Positions 46,788 through 59,982 of a DNA stretch of 64,000 nt are shown here, piece by piece. The position numbers were made by a program, and so were the translations under genes. The notes under the pieces were generated by a model, which worked only from the letters and a program-made list of their open reading frames with translations, did no database searches and was not told the DNA's origin. This DNA is from Thelonectria olida (taxonomy: Eukaryota > Ascomycota > Sordariomycetes > Hypocreales > Nectriaceae), in NCBI GenBank assembly GCA_020736575.1, contig JAGPYM010000076.1:1-64000 (forward strand). The letters run 5' to 3'. Within the stretch, counting starts at the first letter, position 1; each line of letters begins with the position of its first letter.

Positions 46788-47877
46788 ATGAAGTTCTCCG
46801 CCTTCGTGTTCGCAGCTTCGCTGGTCGCGGCTGCTCCCACTGTTGAGCCGCGCCAGTCCAGCGACAGCATCAACAAGCTGATCATCAACAAGGGGAAGAA
46901 GTACTACGGCACCATCACGGACCCCAACCAGCTCAACAACCAGCAGAATGTTGCCGTCATTAAGGCCGACTTCGATCAGGTCACCCCTGAGAACAGCATG
47001 AAGTGGGATGCCACTGAGCCCAACCGAGGCCAGTTCAACTTTGCTAGTGCCGATCGGGTTGTTCAGTTTGCCCAGCAGAACGGCCTCAAGGTCCGAGGAC
47101 ACACTCTCCTCTGGCACTCTCAGCTACCCCAGTGGGTTCAGAACATTCGTGATCGCAACGAGCTTACGCAGGTCATTGAGAACCACGTTAAGACCGTTGC
47201 TGGTCGATACAAGGGCAAGATCTACGCCTGGGTATGGAAACTGGCCTCACTATACGTTAACAGTTTAGAGAACTAATTCGTATCATAGGACGTTGTCAAC
47301 GAGATCTTCGCTGAGGATGGCCGCCTCCGCGACTCCGTCTTCTCCCGAGTTCTCGGCGAGGAGTTCGTCTCCATCGCCTTCAAGGCTGCCCGCGCTGCCG
47401 ACCCCAACGCCAAGCTCTACATCAACGACTACAACCTCGACCGCGCCCAGTACGGAAAGGTCTCTAACGGCATGGTCCCCATGGTAAAGAAGTGGCTCGC
47501 TGCTGGTGTCCCCATCGACGGTATTGGGTCCCAGACCCATCTCGATGCTGACGGTGCTAGTGGTGTTCAGGGCGCCCTTCAGGCCCTTGCCAGCACTGGT
47601 GTCTCGGAGGTGGCTATCACTGAGCTCGATATTGCTGGTGCCCCTGCCAATGACTACGTCACTGTCACCCGGGCCTGCCTGAACGTGCCCAAGTGTGTTG
47701 GTATCACCGTCTGGGGTGTTCGTGACTCTGTAAGTAACCATCTGTTTCAACATTTTGTGTTCCCCAAACTAACATCGATCTCAGGACTCGTGGCGAACTG
47801 GCAAGAACCCTCTGCTCTTCGACACCAACTTCCGACCCAAGCCTGCCTACAACGCCATTGTTCAGGCTCTCAAGTAA
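46788..47877 (+). CDS. Endo-1,4-beta-xylanase, GH10
   Basis: Three exons (46788-47231, 47289-47729 and 47785-47877) encode 325 residues, the normal size of a single-domain GH10. A signal peptide ([17 protein letters not shown]) and a short pro-region ending PRQ precede the (beta/alpha)8 barrel. Key stretches are [38 protein letters not shown] and the acid/base Glu in WDVVNEIF, formed exactly across the first splice. [16 protein letters not shown], the nucleophile Glu in [25 protein letters not shown] and [10 protein letters not shown] follow. It is secreted and cuts xylan, also near substituted residues, complementing GH11. No binding module. Two GGCTAAA boxes lie upstream. Confidence 0.96.
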
Positions 47878-48279
47878 TTGTGAGGCGGATGTCGAGGTAG
47901 CGCGCACTACTGAGGGCAATGGCCTAAGCCGTTTTCTATTCTTATATACACTAACTTTGGAGATTGAACAAACACTCACGGGGCGGGGATGGGCACATCG
48001 AAGATGCTAAAATTGTGGAAAAACTGTGTGCTTTTGATCTTTGACTCGACTCCATGCTTGGCTTTTAACCAGAGGTTGACCATCTTGATAGTCTTAGGTG
48101 ATGCACTTGAATTGCGTATATACTAATTGAGGGAGATATGGTCGTCCTCGACGTGAGGCGGACCGGGCTTTATAGACTCGGTTTGGATATGGTTGACCCA
48201 CGGCTACGCCACGGTTGGAGGCCAGAGGCACACTCTTCGACAACTCAGCTAACTTTGGCCATCTTTAAGTCTTAACTAT

Positions 48280-50045
48280 ATTATGTTACTTTTGGAAATA
48301 GTTTATATGTTAATTATTATAACCCGGTGTTAAATCAGATATATAACATCCCTATCTTTACAATTAGTAATTTTTATTATTATATTAACTCTTTTATATA
48401 TTTTTCTATTTAATTGCCTTACTTATTTCTATTAGCTTAATTGCTTTTAAACCCACTTAATCTATTTTTAGACTTTCTTTTTTACTTAACTCTTTTAGCT
48501 CCCCCCCCCCCCCCCCTCCCACTTTTTAACTTTTATATTTACTTGCCTATTTAACTTACTTATTATTTTTAAATTTTTCCTTTATAGCCTTTTAAGTAAC
48601 TATTTAAATTATTACTATTATATATAATAGCTTTTAAAATTATAATTTTAAATTATATTTTTATATTTTTTTTAAAAAATAATTAGTTATTTTAATTAAG
48701 CCTATTATTTTTTATTTAATTTAAAAAGTAATTAAATTAGCTAACTTTTCTATTAAAAAAATTAAAATTATTTTTTATATATTTAATCTTTTAATTAAAA
48801 TATAATAGTTTAAAAGGATTAAATTAATTTTTTATATTACTTTTAATAGTATATTTATATTAACTAATATAAAAATATTAAAAAGTTATAATTATTTAAA
48901 AAGCTAATTATAAACCGGATAAAAAAGCTTATTATAATAAATATAAGGCTGGGTTTTATATATATTAACTTTTATTATATACTAATATTAAGCTTATTTT
49001 AATAAATAATAATTATTTAAAATGCTTTTTAAGCTTTTTAATTAAATAATTATATTTAAGGAAATTTATATAATTTAATAAATATTAAGCTATTATATTA
49101 GTATTATCTTTTTAAATTATAATTTATTTAATTAATAGAAAGTTAATTATATTAAATTATATATTATATAATTAATTAAATTATATAAATTAGGGTTTAA
49201 AAAAGTAGTACTTTTATATTAAAAGCTTAAAATATGGTTTTTTAAATAAGGTTTATTTAATAAGAATTTTTATTTAAAAGCTAGTTATATATCTTATAAA
49301 AAAGCTTATTATAATAAATATAAAGCTAGGTTTTACTTATATTAACTTTTATAATATACTAGTATTAGGCCTATTTTAATCAATAATAATAAAAAGTTTT
49401 AAAAGCTTTATTTATTATATTTTAAGCCTTTTAAATAATAATAATATTAGTATTTTTATTCTTTTCTTTCTTTTTAATATTAATTAAACTTATAATAGTA
49501 ATAAAATTACTACTAGTATAGTTAGGATTAATTTTATTTAATATAATAAGAAATATATTTAAAATCTTTTTTATAATTTTTATAGCTGTTTTAATAAAGT
49601 TTTTTTTACTTTTAATTTAAGCCTTTTTAAAATTTATATAATTATAAATTAGTATGTTAATTTTATAAAATGCTTTAATAAAAGTCTTATAAATTTGCAT
49701 TTTAATAAGATTTTTAATTTTATAATATTTAGTATTATTAATAAGAGCAGGCTAGTAGCTAAGCTATTTATTAAAACTAGTATTATTAAAGCTCATTTTA
49801 AGCTTTTTAAACTTAGTTTTAATATTTTACTTTTAGTTTTTTATTATAAGTTAAATACTATTAGTAAGTATAATAAGTTTATTATAAATATTATAAATTT
49901 TAAAATAGTATTATTTAAACTTCTAATATATTTTAAAGTTAATAAAATTAGAAACCTTATTATATTTTCTTTTTACTATTATAAATAGCTTAAAAACTAA
50001 AATATTTCTAAATTATAATCCTACTTACTAAGTCTTACAATTTAA
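48280..50045. repeat. AT-rich, RIP-like block with stacked repeat-family copies
   Basis: Begins with a copy of the 0.9 kb family at 48356 (CTTTACAATTAGTAA, with a 16-base C tract near 48501). Its end occurs near 49010 as a variant (ATATACTAATATTAAG...TTTTAATAAATAATAA). A second tail-type segment with the same variant ends near 49395. No target duplications could be fixed. The frame 49695-49988 is open only because of A/T content. Confidence 0.7.
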
Positions 50046-50729
50046 TTATAATAAAAACTAAGTTTTCAATCCCTTTTAAATTATACTAAATCCAAATATT
50101 ATTACATATAGCAAGGTTCTTAATAGAATTGATCAAGTTAGTTCAGTCCCTGCGGGAGTTAAGCAAGGTAAGGTTGTAATTCTTAATTAACATTTTTATA
50201 ACTTTTAATTAAGAGAAGAATAGCATTTCTTCAAATTGACTTTTAATTAATATGTTAGCTTATTGCTAATTGAAGAGATTATAATAGTTAGCTTTTAGGA
50301 GTCTTCTCGATCAAATCTGTTGCGGGTATATGTTACCTAGTGTGGAATCAACTTATAGATCTTTTAGTACTCCAGCGGCACCTACGTTCATGATAATGAT
50401 ATTACTATCAGGTGATGTTTTTCTCAATCCCATCTACATGGCGTCCCTGATGACCCATGCCTGAATAGCCCGGGTTAAGTGTTGGCAGGCTGTCCTTGCC
50501 ATTTCAATTCATCAAGTGAAGTGAAAGTATTCCTGCCGGCCGTAATTGGAGTTAGTGACGGCATTCTCGGAATGATCCCTGACTTATCGCCGCGCCGTCA
50601 GTAAGAAGCGGGATGATGCAAGCAAGTCCAAACACAGAGAGTTTCAGCCTTGATTACATTAAATACCTCTACGGACTGCCCTGCTGATAGCAATACAGTG
50701 CAATTATACAAATGATACCTCAACGCAGA
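50046..50729. other. Spacer, 3' side of the F-box-like gene
   Basis: Transition from AT-rich to balanced DNA; no gene seen. Confidence 0.35.
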
Positions 50730-52193
50730 TCACCACTCACTATCAGACTGGTCTTCATCAGTATCAGTCATCTCAGTATCTGAGGAGCCAAACGTATCAT
50801 CCTCCTCAGCAGCCTCCTCAGCACCAAACCTCCTCTTCAAATACTCGTCCAGCACAGCCGACTTGAACTCTATTTCCTCTCTTTCGATCCTCCTACGTTC
50901 CAAGTCCGCAGCTTCATTATAGTTGCTCCCGTAAATCCGACGCTTATTCTCTCGCAGCCGCGAAAACACAGCCTCGCAAGCATCGAGATCGTCGGCTTCA
51001 GTAGTCTCTATGTAAGCATCGTTGGACCGCGACCCCGGATTTGGTGGGCAGAAATCTGCGCTTTCACCTCCCCTCTGGTAGCCGCACGTCTCGATGTAAA
51101 ATGACGTAATCGGCGACTGGCTCATCGCCAAGAGGATCTCCTTCCACGTGCCAGACTCAAGGTAGACGCCTCTGAGAATGACCTCGTCGAGGGCTGTGGA
51201 TTGCTGGATGAGCACCATGAAGGCATCGCCGGTTATCGACAAGCTCTCCAAGCTCAATGACCGCAAGCACAGAGGAGAGAATGCCGACTGGTCGAGCATC
51301 AAGATGTCAGAGCCCTTGATTTTTAGAGAGTGTATATTCTGCGCAAGTGGTAGTAGCTGCCGGATGTACTTGTCGTACGTTTCGTTTGGCGTTCGAAACC
51401 GGAATTCTATGCCCTCGCCATCATCTGTGCTCTGTCCGTAGTGAAGACTGAGATACTTGAGCTGTTGAAAAAGAGACCTTATTGAGTAGCCACCTGTGTC
51501 GTCGTGGTCGTCGTCCAGGAAGTAACCAAAGTCGTATGCAAGGGGTAACGAGAGGTCAACTTCATCTAGCTTATCAAGCTGAGACCTGCGCATAGCCGTA
51601 GCGAACGACTCGAAGAGGTTTACGGTGTCCTGCACGTAGCAGCACACAGGCGGCCAGACGTCCTGCTCCCGGTTGAGGTTATACGGAATATCCTCAAAGT
51701 CGAGTGTCAAGACCTTGACGCCAGAGAACCTTGGCAAGGTAGTATGGATGACGATGGCCAACCGCGCGAGATATTTCAGGTTCTTTTTCTTATCCTTCTT
51801 CAACCTTGCGTCGTGAACGTCAAAGCCAGTCACAGGCTGGACTTTGACGCAGATCTCTAGGCGACAGACGAGGTGGCGCAGTGGACGACTTTTTGATAAT
51901 TGCTGAAGGCGCTGTACACCGCTGCTGCTGCTGATGACGACATGCTGAAACAGCAATGGCGTGACCAGCTGGTGGAACAGCCGGTTGACTGAACGCAGAG
52001 AACACAAGTTGGCTCGAAGGTTGACCCCTTTCAGTTTATACCGACCCAGCGGCGGATCGTATCCGCCGAAGCGATGTCTTTCAAAACCGTCGTGGACATG
52101 CAACAGGATCTATGCTGGGTTAGTGGGCCTGGGAAGACGTGATGGTCTGGCTTTCACCTGTTGCAGCACTTCGAGTGGGAGTTTTACGATCAT
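50730..52193 (-). CDS. F-box-like protein with acidic C-terminus
   Basis: A 36-base first exon (52193-52158, MIVKLPLEVLQQ) and a long second exon (52109-50730) give 471 residues. The N-terminus reads LPLEVLQQILLHVHDG and then LRSVNRLFHQLVTPLLFQHVVI. This is the standard F-box helix pair of fungal proteins (LPxEVLxxIL ... SLRxVNRxFxxLxxPxLF). The middle has leucine-rich stretches (LKYLSLHYG, CLRSLSLESLSITG) consistent with degenerate LRR-type substrate recognition. The tail is strongly acidic (EEDDTFGSSDTEMTDTDEDQSD). By family, F-box proteins link substrates to SCF ubiquitin ligases through Skp1; the substrate is unknown. The short first exon is needed to supply the start of the F-box. Confidence 0.85.
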
Positions 52194-53010
52194 GGCTGTG
52201 ACAGGGGCCGAGGTTGTGGGTTGACGATGGCAAAGTGGTTCAGGTTCCTACTCGGTTTTATCCACCATTCCACAGCAGCCATGCCTGGTGAGTGCGGATT
52301 TGCTGACAACCGAGGCGCCCCGAATGTGTATCCGTGACGCCCCACTTCACCCAACATCATTGGTGTTCGCCAGCTTTCCCCAAATTTCTCGCTCTTCCTC
52401 TTTAACCTCTATCGACTTCGGCCCGCCAGCTTCTGTAGATCCGATTCTATGCTAAGGAACATGTGATTCTAGGCTCTTCTAAGGCGCTCGACTCGCCCCG
52501 TTCTTTGCGTCCTGCTACCTACAGTCGCCCCCCAGTGCTCGACTTGGTCTGATTATGGCTCGATCCTGACTTGCCCGAGGATCTGGGTTTGTTCCATGAA
52601 TTTGATGACCTTTGCTACTACTTTAGGCTCGATCAATAATGCCCGGAGGTTGTTGTATCCTAGAATTGGCCCAGCTCTCGGTTCCGGATTGCGGCGTGCT
52701 TCCTGCATCACAGTCGTTTGTTGGTGCTGTAGCCACAGCAGCTGTCAGGACGACTGAAGGCAACGCAGTTGCTGCTTCGCGAATTAGAGAATCGGTTGGC
52801 AGAGAGTGTCTATCAGCAGGCCCAGGACTCTAGCGTGACAACCCCGCCGGCGATACCAAGTTGTGCGTGGGATTTACCACTGCGATGTTGTGATTTGAGG
52901 AGCAAGCCTGGTCTGGCTGGATATGGAAGGCATCGTCAATTAGGCGGACCGTGGGGTAGCGAGAACATTCCTAGAGAACCAGGGCTTGTTTTTTTAAAGA
53001 GTTATTAAAT
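52194..53010. other. Spacer with a possible gene scrap
   Basis: Contains the F-box gene promoter. Around 52740-52850 a plus-strand frame reads LKATQLLLRELENRLAESV, coiled-coil-like and reminiscent of the linker after a Zn2Cys6 domain, but no zinc cluster or start supports a gene. Confidence 0.3.
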
Positions 53011-55930
53011 ATAATGATTTCTCGCATGTTTGCTTGGGCACTCTTTATTTATTGCGCTTGTAAATGCTTAACTAATAACTTATAATATTTTAAATATTTT
53101 TTTTATAATTTTACGCTTTTAGTAAAATGAGAGTTTTTTTATTTTTTATATTACTTATATTATATTTTTATATTTACTTTTTTTAATTTTATAAAAATAT
53201 TTAAAATAATTAATTATTAAATAAATTATAATTAATAATTAAAAAAATAAAATAGCTTATAATTAAACCTTATTTTATAATTAGTAATTTTTATTATTAT
53301 ATAAACTTTTTAATATATTTTACTATTTAATTACTTTATTATATTTCTATTAGTTTAAATACTTTTAAACTTATTTTTAATTTTTTATAAACTTTTTTTT
53401 TATTTAACTTTTTTAATTTCTTACTTTTTTAACTTTTATATTTACTTAATTTACTTTTTATTTTTTAATTTTTCTTTCTTTTAAATAACTATTTAAATTA
53501 TTATTATTATATATAATAGCTTTAAAAGTTATAGTTTATAAGTAATTAATTAAATTATTTAAATAAATTACTTATTATTATTATAAAATAGGTTTTTTTT
53601 TCTTTTTTAAAAAATTAAATAAAGGTTTTAACTTTTTATTTAAAAAAGTTATAATAGTATTAATATATATTATAACTTATATTTAGTTAATAATAATATA
53701 TTAAACTATTTTAATAAATTTTTATTTAATTATATAATAATTATTTAAATTTATTTTAACTTATTTTCTAAGTTAAAATAAATTATTAATAAGTTTATTT
53801 TAAATTATTTAATAAACTTTTATAAATCTTTTAATAATATTTAATATATAAGTATATTCTTTTAATTTATAAATATATTTTTTTAATATATAAATATATT
53901 TCTTTAAAATATAAATATATCTTTTTAATATATAAATATATTATTTTAATATATAAATATATTATTTTAATATATAAATATATTTTTTTAATATATTAAA
54001 TATATCTTTTTAATATATTAAATATATTTTTTTAATATATTAAATAAATATAAATATTTTAGTTTTTAATATATAATTTAAATATATTTACTTATTTTAA
54101 ATATATTATTAAATATAATAATTTATTACTTTTTATATCCTATTTAAATTTTAATATTTTAATCTTTTTATTAATATAAATTTAAAACTTTTTAGTTTTT
54201 TTTATTAAAAATTAATTAAATTATTATAATATATATTAAATCTTTTAATTAAAATCTTATTATTTAAAGTAATTAAATTAACTTTTAATTAATAGTTAAT
54301 AATATATTTATATTTAATAATATAAAAAGAATTAAATATTATATCTTTTTAAATACTTTTTAAAGTTTTTTACTAGTTTAATATATTTAAAAAAGTTTAT
54401 AAATTTTAATATATAATAAATAATTATCTAAATTTTATTATTTAATTAAATTATATTATATTTTATTAATAAAAAGTTAAATACTTTAATTATTATATAT
54501 TATATTATTAGTTAAATTATATAAATTAAAATTAAATAAAAAAGTACTTTTATATTAAAAGTTTAAAATAAAGTTTTTTAATTAAAATATATTTAATAAA
54601 AACCTATATTTTAAAACTAATTATAAGCTTTATTAAAAGCTTATTATAATAAATTTAAAGCTAGGGTTTAATTTATATTCACTTTTTTTATATATTTTAA
54701 TTATTAGCTTTTTAAATAATAATAATAATAACTATTTAAAATATTCTTTAAATATTTTAATTTAATTAATATATTTAAAACAGTTTATATAATTTAATAA
54801 ATATTAAACTATTATATTAATATTATTCTTTTAAATTATAATTTATTTAATTTATAAAAAGCTAGCTATATTAAATTATTATTTATAATATTTTATATTT
54901 TTTATAACTAGCCCTATTTTATATTATTTTATAAAGGGAAAACTTTTAGCTTTTAAATATATATAAAATTAAATACCCTATAAGCAATTAGTTATAATTA
55001 TATAATTAACTAACTAATAGCTAATATTATATGCCTTAGCTTTTAAAACTAGCTTTTAACTCTTATAATAGTAAGAAATTTACTAATTATACCTAATTAT
55101 TTATATATTAATATATAAGCTAATTAGAAAGCCCTTTTTATATAGCCTAGAAGTATTATAAAATTTACTTACACTTAACTAGCTACTAAATATTAGAATT
55201 AAACTAACTATAGTCTTTTTTTATTTCTAATATAAGTTCCTAATTTAAAAGGTTTAGCTTAATTGTAACTAGAACATACTATTATACCCCAAGCTAGAGC
55301 TATATTAAATTATATAAATTAAAATTAAATAAAGTAATACTTTTATATTAAAAGCTTAAAATAAGGTTTTTATATACAATTTATTTAATAAGAATTTTTA
55401 TTTAAAAACTAATAATAAATTTAATAAAAAGCTTATTATAATAATATTATATTAAGTTTTATTTATATTAGCTATTATTATATATTAATATTGAACTTAT
55501 TTTAATAAATAATATATTTTATTATAATTATTTTACTTATTTATTTAATATATAAAAAGTACTAGTTTTAAGTATATATTATATTAAACTTTTATTTTTT
55601 TTTATTTTTATAATTTATTTTACTTTTTTTTTTAACTTTTCTTATTAAAAGTTATATTGTTTCCTTTTTTACTCTTTATTAATTAGCTAATTTGCTTAAA
55701 TATTAAAAGTAATCATTTAAAACTAGTAATTTAATAAGTTCTATTATTTAAATATATATAATTAATTTACTTTTAATTTTTTTTATTTTTATATACTATT
55801 TTAAAAATTTAATTAAAACTTAAATATTACTTTTAATTATTATACTATAAATTATACTAATTATATTAATAGTTTAAACTTTATAAAATAAAAAGACTAA
55901 CTTAAAAAACTATATTATACCTATTATCTA
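53010..55930. repeat. AT-rich, RIP-like repeat block
   Basis: Almost pure A/T. A strongly mutated relative of the 0.9 kb family starts near 53273 (TTATAATTAGTAATTTTT) and its tail recurs near 54720. A short internal array of ATATAAATATATT-like units fills 53870-54060. Further tail-like segments end near 55510. No gene. Confidence 0.7.
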
Positions 55931-56427
55931 CTTAAAGTGCAAGGCAGCAATAAGAAGAGTGCATCAAACAGTAATAGGATCGCTAGCTACGGATGAAAAG
56001 CTTTGTTCTAGGTTAGATAGAGACCGGAAAATGAACAGAGTATATACTGCGCCGTGCACCAGGTTTCATATTGCTCTTATACTACCATATTTTAAGTCTG
56101 GTTCATTTGGTGAACTATAGCGATGCACATGTTGGCTTTCCATACTACTCTTATTAGAATCTGCTTACAATAGTGAAAGAGTTCCTTGGACTTGAACGGT
56201 ATATTAATAGTAAGATAATCAAGGGGATTTAGTGTTAAGTGGATGGTATCGTTCATGATTCCTTGACAGAATATTGCTTCGGGTTGTTTCAGAGCCTCGT
56301 GGCTGATACGAATGTCATTCCTTCCCATGGCCGAGGCGGTTTCTGCTGTGCTCTCCGCTCGCGTAGCGGGATTGAGGGAGCAGGATAATGGCAAACTCTT
56401 GACGTCCTGGATCGAAGACAGATTCCG

Positions 56428-56742
56428 CTACATAAGTGGTCTTGAGTCAGTTGAGGGATCATTCAACCCAAGACGTTTGTTGTGGCTGACGGTGACATAC
56501 CGCATTGGATGCTGCTCGTCGCAGCGCACACGGCGTCTCCGGCATTCCAAGCAACCCGTTCGATCACGGGTATGCTGCCTTCGCTCAGTGGCTTGGTCTC
56601 TTTGCGAATCGAGCATGGTTAAATAGGAGGTAGTCTGTTTAAGGTATTCAAGCCACCTGTGTGCTAATGTCAATAGCGATAAGGTGCGTTTGCGCCCCGA
56701 AGGGGTTAGTTGGTGGCTAATTGTTGTAAGGCGGTAAAACAC
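56428..56742 (-). pseudogene. Zn2Cys6 transcription factor N-terminal fragment
   Basis: The frame carries TGCLECRRRRVRCDEQHP, the first half of a Zn2Cys6 cluster (Cys 1-3 with correct CX2CX6C spacing). The second half reads MRYVTVSHNKRLGL, where the three remaining Cys are not recoverable in frame. Downstream, minus-strand DNA (to about 56310) contains VFDPGRQEFAIILLPQSRY in another frame, as expected for the following part of such a protein. The gene is broken unless a splice I cannot see restores it. Confidence 0.5.
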
Positions 56743-57036
56743 GGCACAATGCAGATCTTATCCCGACGATAAACAGCTATCAGGTAGCACTAAATTCACC
56801 CATTGTCCAACAGCGGTTATTCAAGGCATGAACCTGGAAGACGTAGCCAACACAGCCCCACGCCAGGGGATTTCAAATCCAGGCACAGTGATGTAATAAC
56901 ACCTGATTAACAGGTCGCTCCGCCTCGTCTATAAGCACAGGTCACGTTTCAAGCATAGTGCCCCGGCATTTTACCTCCACTCAAGTGATTCATCTTCCTT
57001 TTATCTCCCAACACTCATTCTCCCACGCAACTGAAG
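56743..57036. other. Probable promoter of the DUF7730-like gene
   Basis: Balanced sequence with a C-rich leader (CATCTTCC...TCCCACGCAACTGAAG) just before the ATG. Confidence 0.35.
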
Positions 57037-58401
57037 ATGGCACAGGACTTGGACGAAGACATCGGTTCTAACCCTTACGACACACGCTCCGCGGTGAAAG
57101 ATGCGAGAACTAGAGCCTTGGAACGACTCCCACGTCTCCCTAAACCCCGACCTCGTCAGTTGACTCCGCTTGGTTTCCGAGAAGGCCCAACAGCCGCGTT
57201 CCAAACATGCACGTACTTCAGGATCCCTCCGGACATCAGGCGACATATCCTGCGCCTCGCTTTTGGAGATCGTCGCATTCACATGGACCTTTCCTATAGC
57301 CACCCAGACGCACCTCTTGCTACGAATCGGTCCACCGCCAATCATCACTGTGGCATTGGCAGTGCCTTCGTCGTCAACAAAAGAGAACGAATCGTCGATG
57401 ACACTCAACCAGAATGCTGGCACTGGTGGAGTTCTGTTTGCCATCGCCTGCCGCCGGGCTATGAATCCAAGTCGACAGGCCCGATGACGTATCTAGGTCC
57501 TAATGGTCCTTGGGCCGACACTTGTCGCCTTGGCCAGGCAGAGCACTGTCATTCATGGCCAGGCCGAATGCCATCTAAATGCCGCATTGGAATCATGGGC
57601 TGGCTATTATCCTGCCGCCAGAAGTAAGCGAGGAATTGGGTTTGGAGGTTTGCATAATGACTGATAGGAATTGGTAGTTACAATGAGGCCATCGATGTCT
57701 TGTACTCTACCAATACCATAGTAATGACAGGCGTAGAGATGCTCACCCATCTTCCGGAACTCCTATTGCCACAACGCCTCGCATATATAGCTTCGCTCGA
57801 GATTAGTTGGCCGCTTCACATTCGATTCATCGATAAATCCTTTTTTATCGTCGACGAGGCTCACCTGAAGGTAATCCTACAACATTTAGCTACCGAGTTC
57901 CCTCGCCTTCGCCATCTTTACCTTTCGCTCGAGGAATCAGACTCGCTTAAACTTTTAACGGAGAGGGAGTGTGTGGAGGTTATTGAGAGAATGTTTAACC
58001 AGTCTACACAATGGATGTCAACGCTAAGCGAGTGCGCAATCGCTCTGCCTCGTAAAATTTTCGATTCTATATTTGACAACTTGGCAATTGTGCGGGATGG
58101 GACTACTGCTCGTTATGTCCAGTCGTACCATCAAATTTGGCGGGGGATGCAAGGCGGGATGAGTCTCATACGGCTGCCGTTCGTCAATAGCTATCCCAGG
58201 CCTCCATACCACTTAGCCCAATCTAGTGCTCAACGTACCGGATACTGGCTCCTCCACGGATCAAACGAGCCCGAAAAGCCTGAGAGCCCATATGCTCATA
58301 CAGACGGGTGCATGGCTGATGATATGAATGAGTTTATAGATCTGGATGATTTTGAGTTTACCGCGGAAGTTCTAGCATCTTTTGATTCCCCGGAGAATTA
58401 G
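57037..58401 (+). CDS. DUF7730-like hypothetical protein
   Basis: Exons 57037-57623 and 57678-58401 with a 54-base intron give 436 residues. Typical family stretches are YFRIPPDIRRHILRLAFGDRRIHMDL near residues 60-85 (split by the family's FLRLPxEIRxxIL pattern), IMGWLLSCRQ|NYNEAIDVLYSTNTI across the splice, and PRLRHLYLSLEES. This resembles the DUF7730 group of Pezizomycotina, a nuclear/cytosolic-looking family with F-box-like helices whose function is unknown. The acceptor at TTGGTAG (57677) is chosen because it restores Q-N-Y-N-E-A-I-D. No signal peptide or membrane helix. Confidence 0.82.
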
Positions 58402-58436
58402 TCTATGTATGAAGTTGGAGGCTTATTCTTTGTGCC

Positions 58437-59982
58437 GTGCGAGTTTCTATGAGTCTGGTCTCTGCGACCCAGAACCCAGGACAGACATCAGAAGCCGCGG
58501 TTCCATCAACCCATGGCGGCTCTGATACCACACAGGTAGATCAATCGGAGACAGTGGTGACGGGTAGTGACAGTGCTATCGCAACCTATGTCCCTACGCA
58601 GGACCCAGACTACACCTCTTTCAAAAAGACTGTTACCACCACTGATGATGATGGTGGCCTGATCGTCATTTGGCCTGGAGGCTGGTTCTGGAAGGTGATT
58701 GGAGACATACTACCAACCAATCTACCTAGTGCTCCTACTACGAATCCTGATCCCAATGACCCTGATGACGACCCCGATGACGATAAGCCGTCATCAACGG
58801 GGCCGTCGTCGGTGGAAGCATCAACGACGGAAGCTTCATCAACAGAGGGTTCAACAACAGAGGCGTCGACGACGGAGTCATCCACCGCTGAGTGTACTAC
58901 TACCGAGGTGCCTGAGTGCACCAGGACGATTTCATACATCTCCCTATCAGCATCATATACAACGTAAGTATAGCCATCAAAGACGTTTTATGACTCAGGA
59001 GAATCCTAACATCGTGATCAGCACTGAGCTGGGAGAATGCCTCACGGTCGTCAGCTGCGCAACGCAAAGCACCACCACCACAACCATCATGCCAGATATC
59101 ATCAGCTTCGGAGATTTCGAGTCCCCTACAGAAACTCCTCCCGCTGATCAATTCTCTGCAGACATCGATGACGACACGGGAAAATATCTCGAAGACTTGT
59201 TTGAGGAGGAAGGGATCTCCCTAGACGACGACGCAGCAGCAATTGCTGATCCCGAGTGTGCCAGCGACAGATCTGGCCTCGACATGAGTTGTTTTACAGG
59301 TGCCTTTCCCGCCTTCTGTGGAGATGTCACGGACGGTGACAATAAAACACTCTCGGAGAACATTACAGGCAGCGACATGGTGTCCAGTAGCAAGTTGAAG
59401 CGAGATCGATGGGCCATGTTGCCAAGAACACGATCCAAGCTCATCAGACGCGCAAGCAAGTGCGAGGGCTACTCTATCGAGTTCAGCTGGGAAGCGGAAG
59501 ATGACGGCAACTGTATGGAAAGTTGCGCTGGAGCAATGGGCAAATTCACTCTGTCGTGCGGACTGGGGTTGGAGGCCCTGAGCGGCATGGCCAACAACGA
59601 TAGCCTCGATGTCGGGTGCGGCACGTACAGCTACCGGGTTATCAAGGACGAGAGCAAAACTACCACTTCTGCTGCGGTAACATCAACTGCAGAGGCGACA
59701 TCCATTACCGAAGAGGCCACTACTACCACCGAAGCGACGACGACAACGTCGATACCCGCAAACTACACACCGCTCGTCACGCAAGCTCCCGACTGTCTCA
59801 AGGCAAACGATGAAGACCACAAGGCCATTGATCCAGGCACGCAGGACAAGTACTCCGGAGAGTTCAGCGGCGAAACACCAGACAACGGATATGACATCAC
59901 CCCAAATCACGCTTTCCAGTGGTCAGAAAAGTCAAAAGGCGTGGTGTACGAGTACACCGTCAGCTTAAAAGGACTAGGTTAA
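58437..59982 (+). pseudogene. Secreted Ser/Thr-rich, Cys-containing protein, truncated at both ends
   Basis: Exons up to 58963 and 59022-59982 join in frame. The first part ends in DGGLIVIWPGGWFWK, an acidic/Pro stretch and (S/A)TTE repeats, then CTTTEVPECTRTISYIS. After the splice come GECLTVVSCATQSTTTT, ISLDDDAAAIA, CFTGAFPAFC and DGNCMESCAGAMGKFTLSCG...LDVGCGTYSYRV. The order (TTT linker, C...C pair, Cys-rich module) is that of the long C-terminal regions of fungal extracellular hydrolases or wall proteins. There is no signal peptide: the frame begins only about 50 bases after the previous gene. At the 3' end the last codons (LG, TAA) come from an inserted repeat at about 59975. It is a fragment of a larger gene. 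Confidence 0.6.

Noticed and set aside
49695..49988. 97-codon frame in AT-rich DNA
   Set aside because: Composed of K, N, I, L, F and Y as expected from A/T bias; no motif.
52639..53008. Possible transcription-factor linker (LRELENRLAESV)
   Set aside because: No zinc cluster or bZIP basic region adjacent; too short to call.
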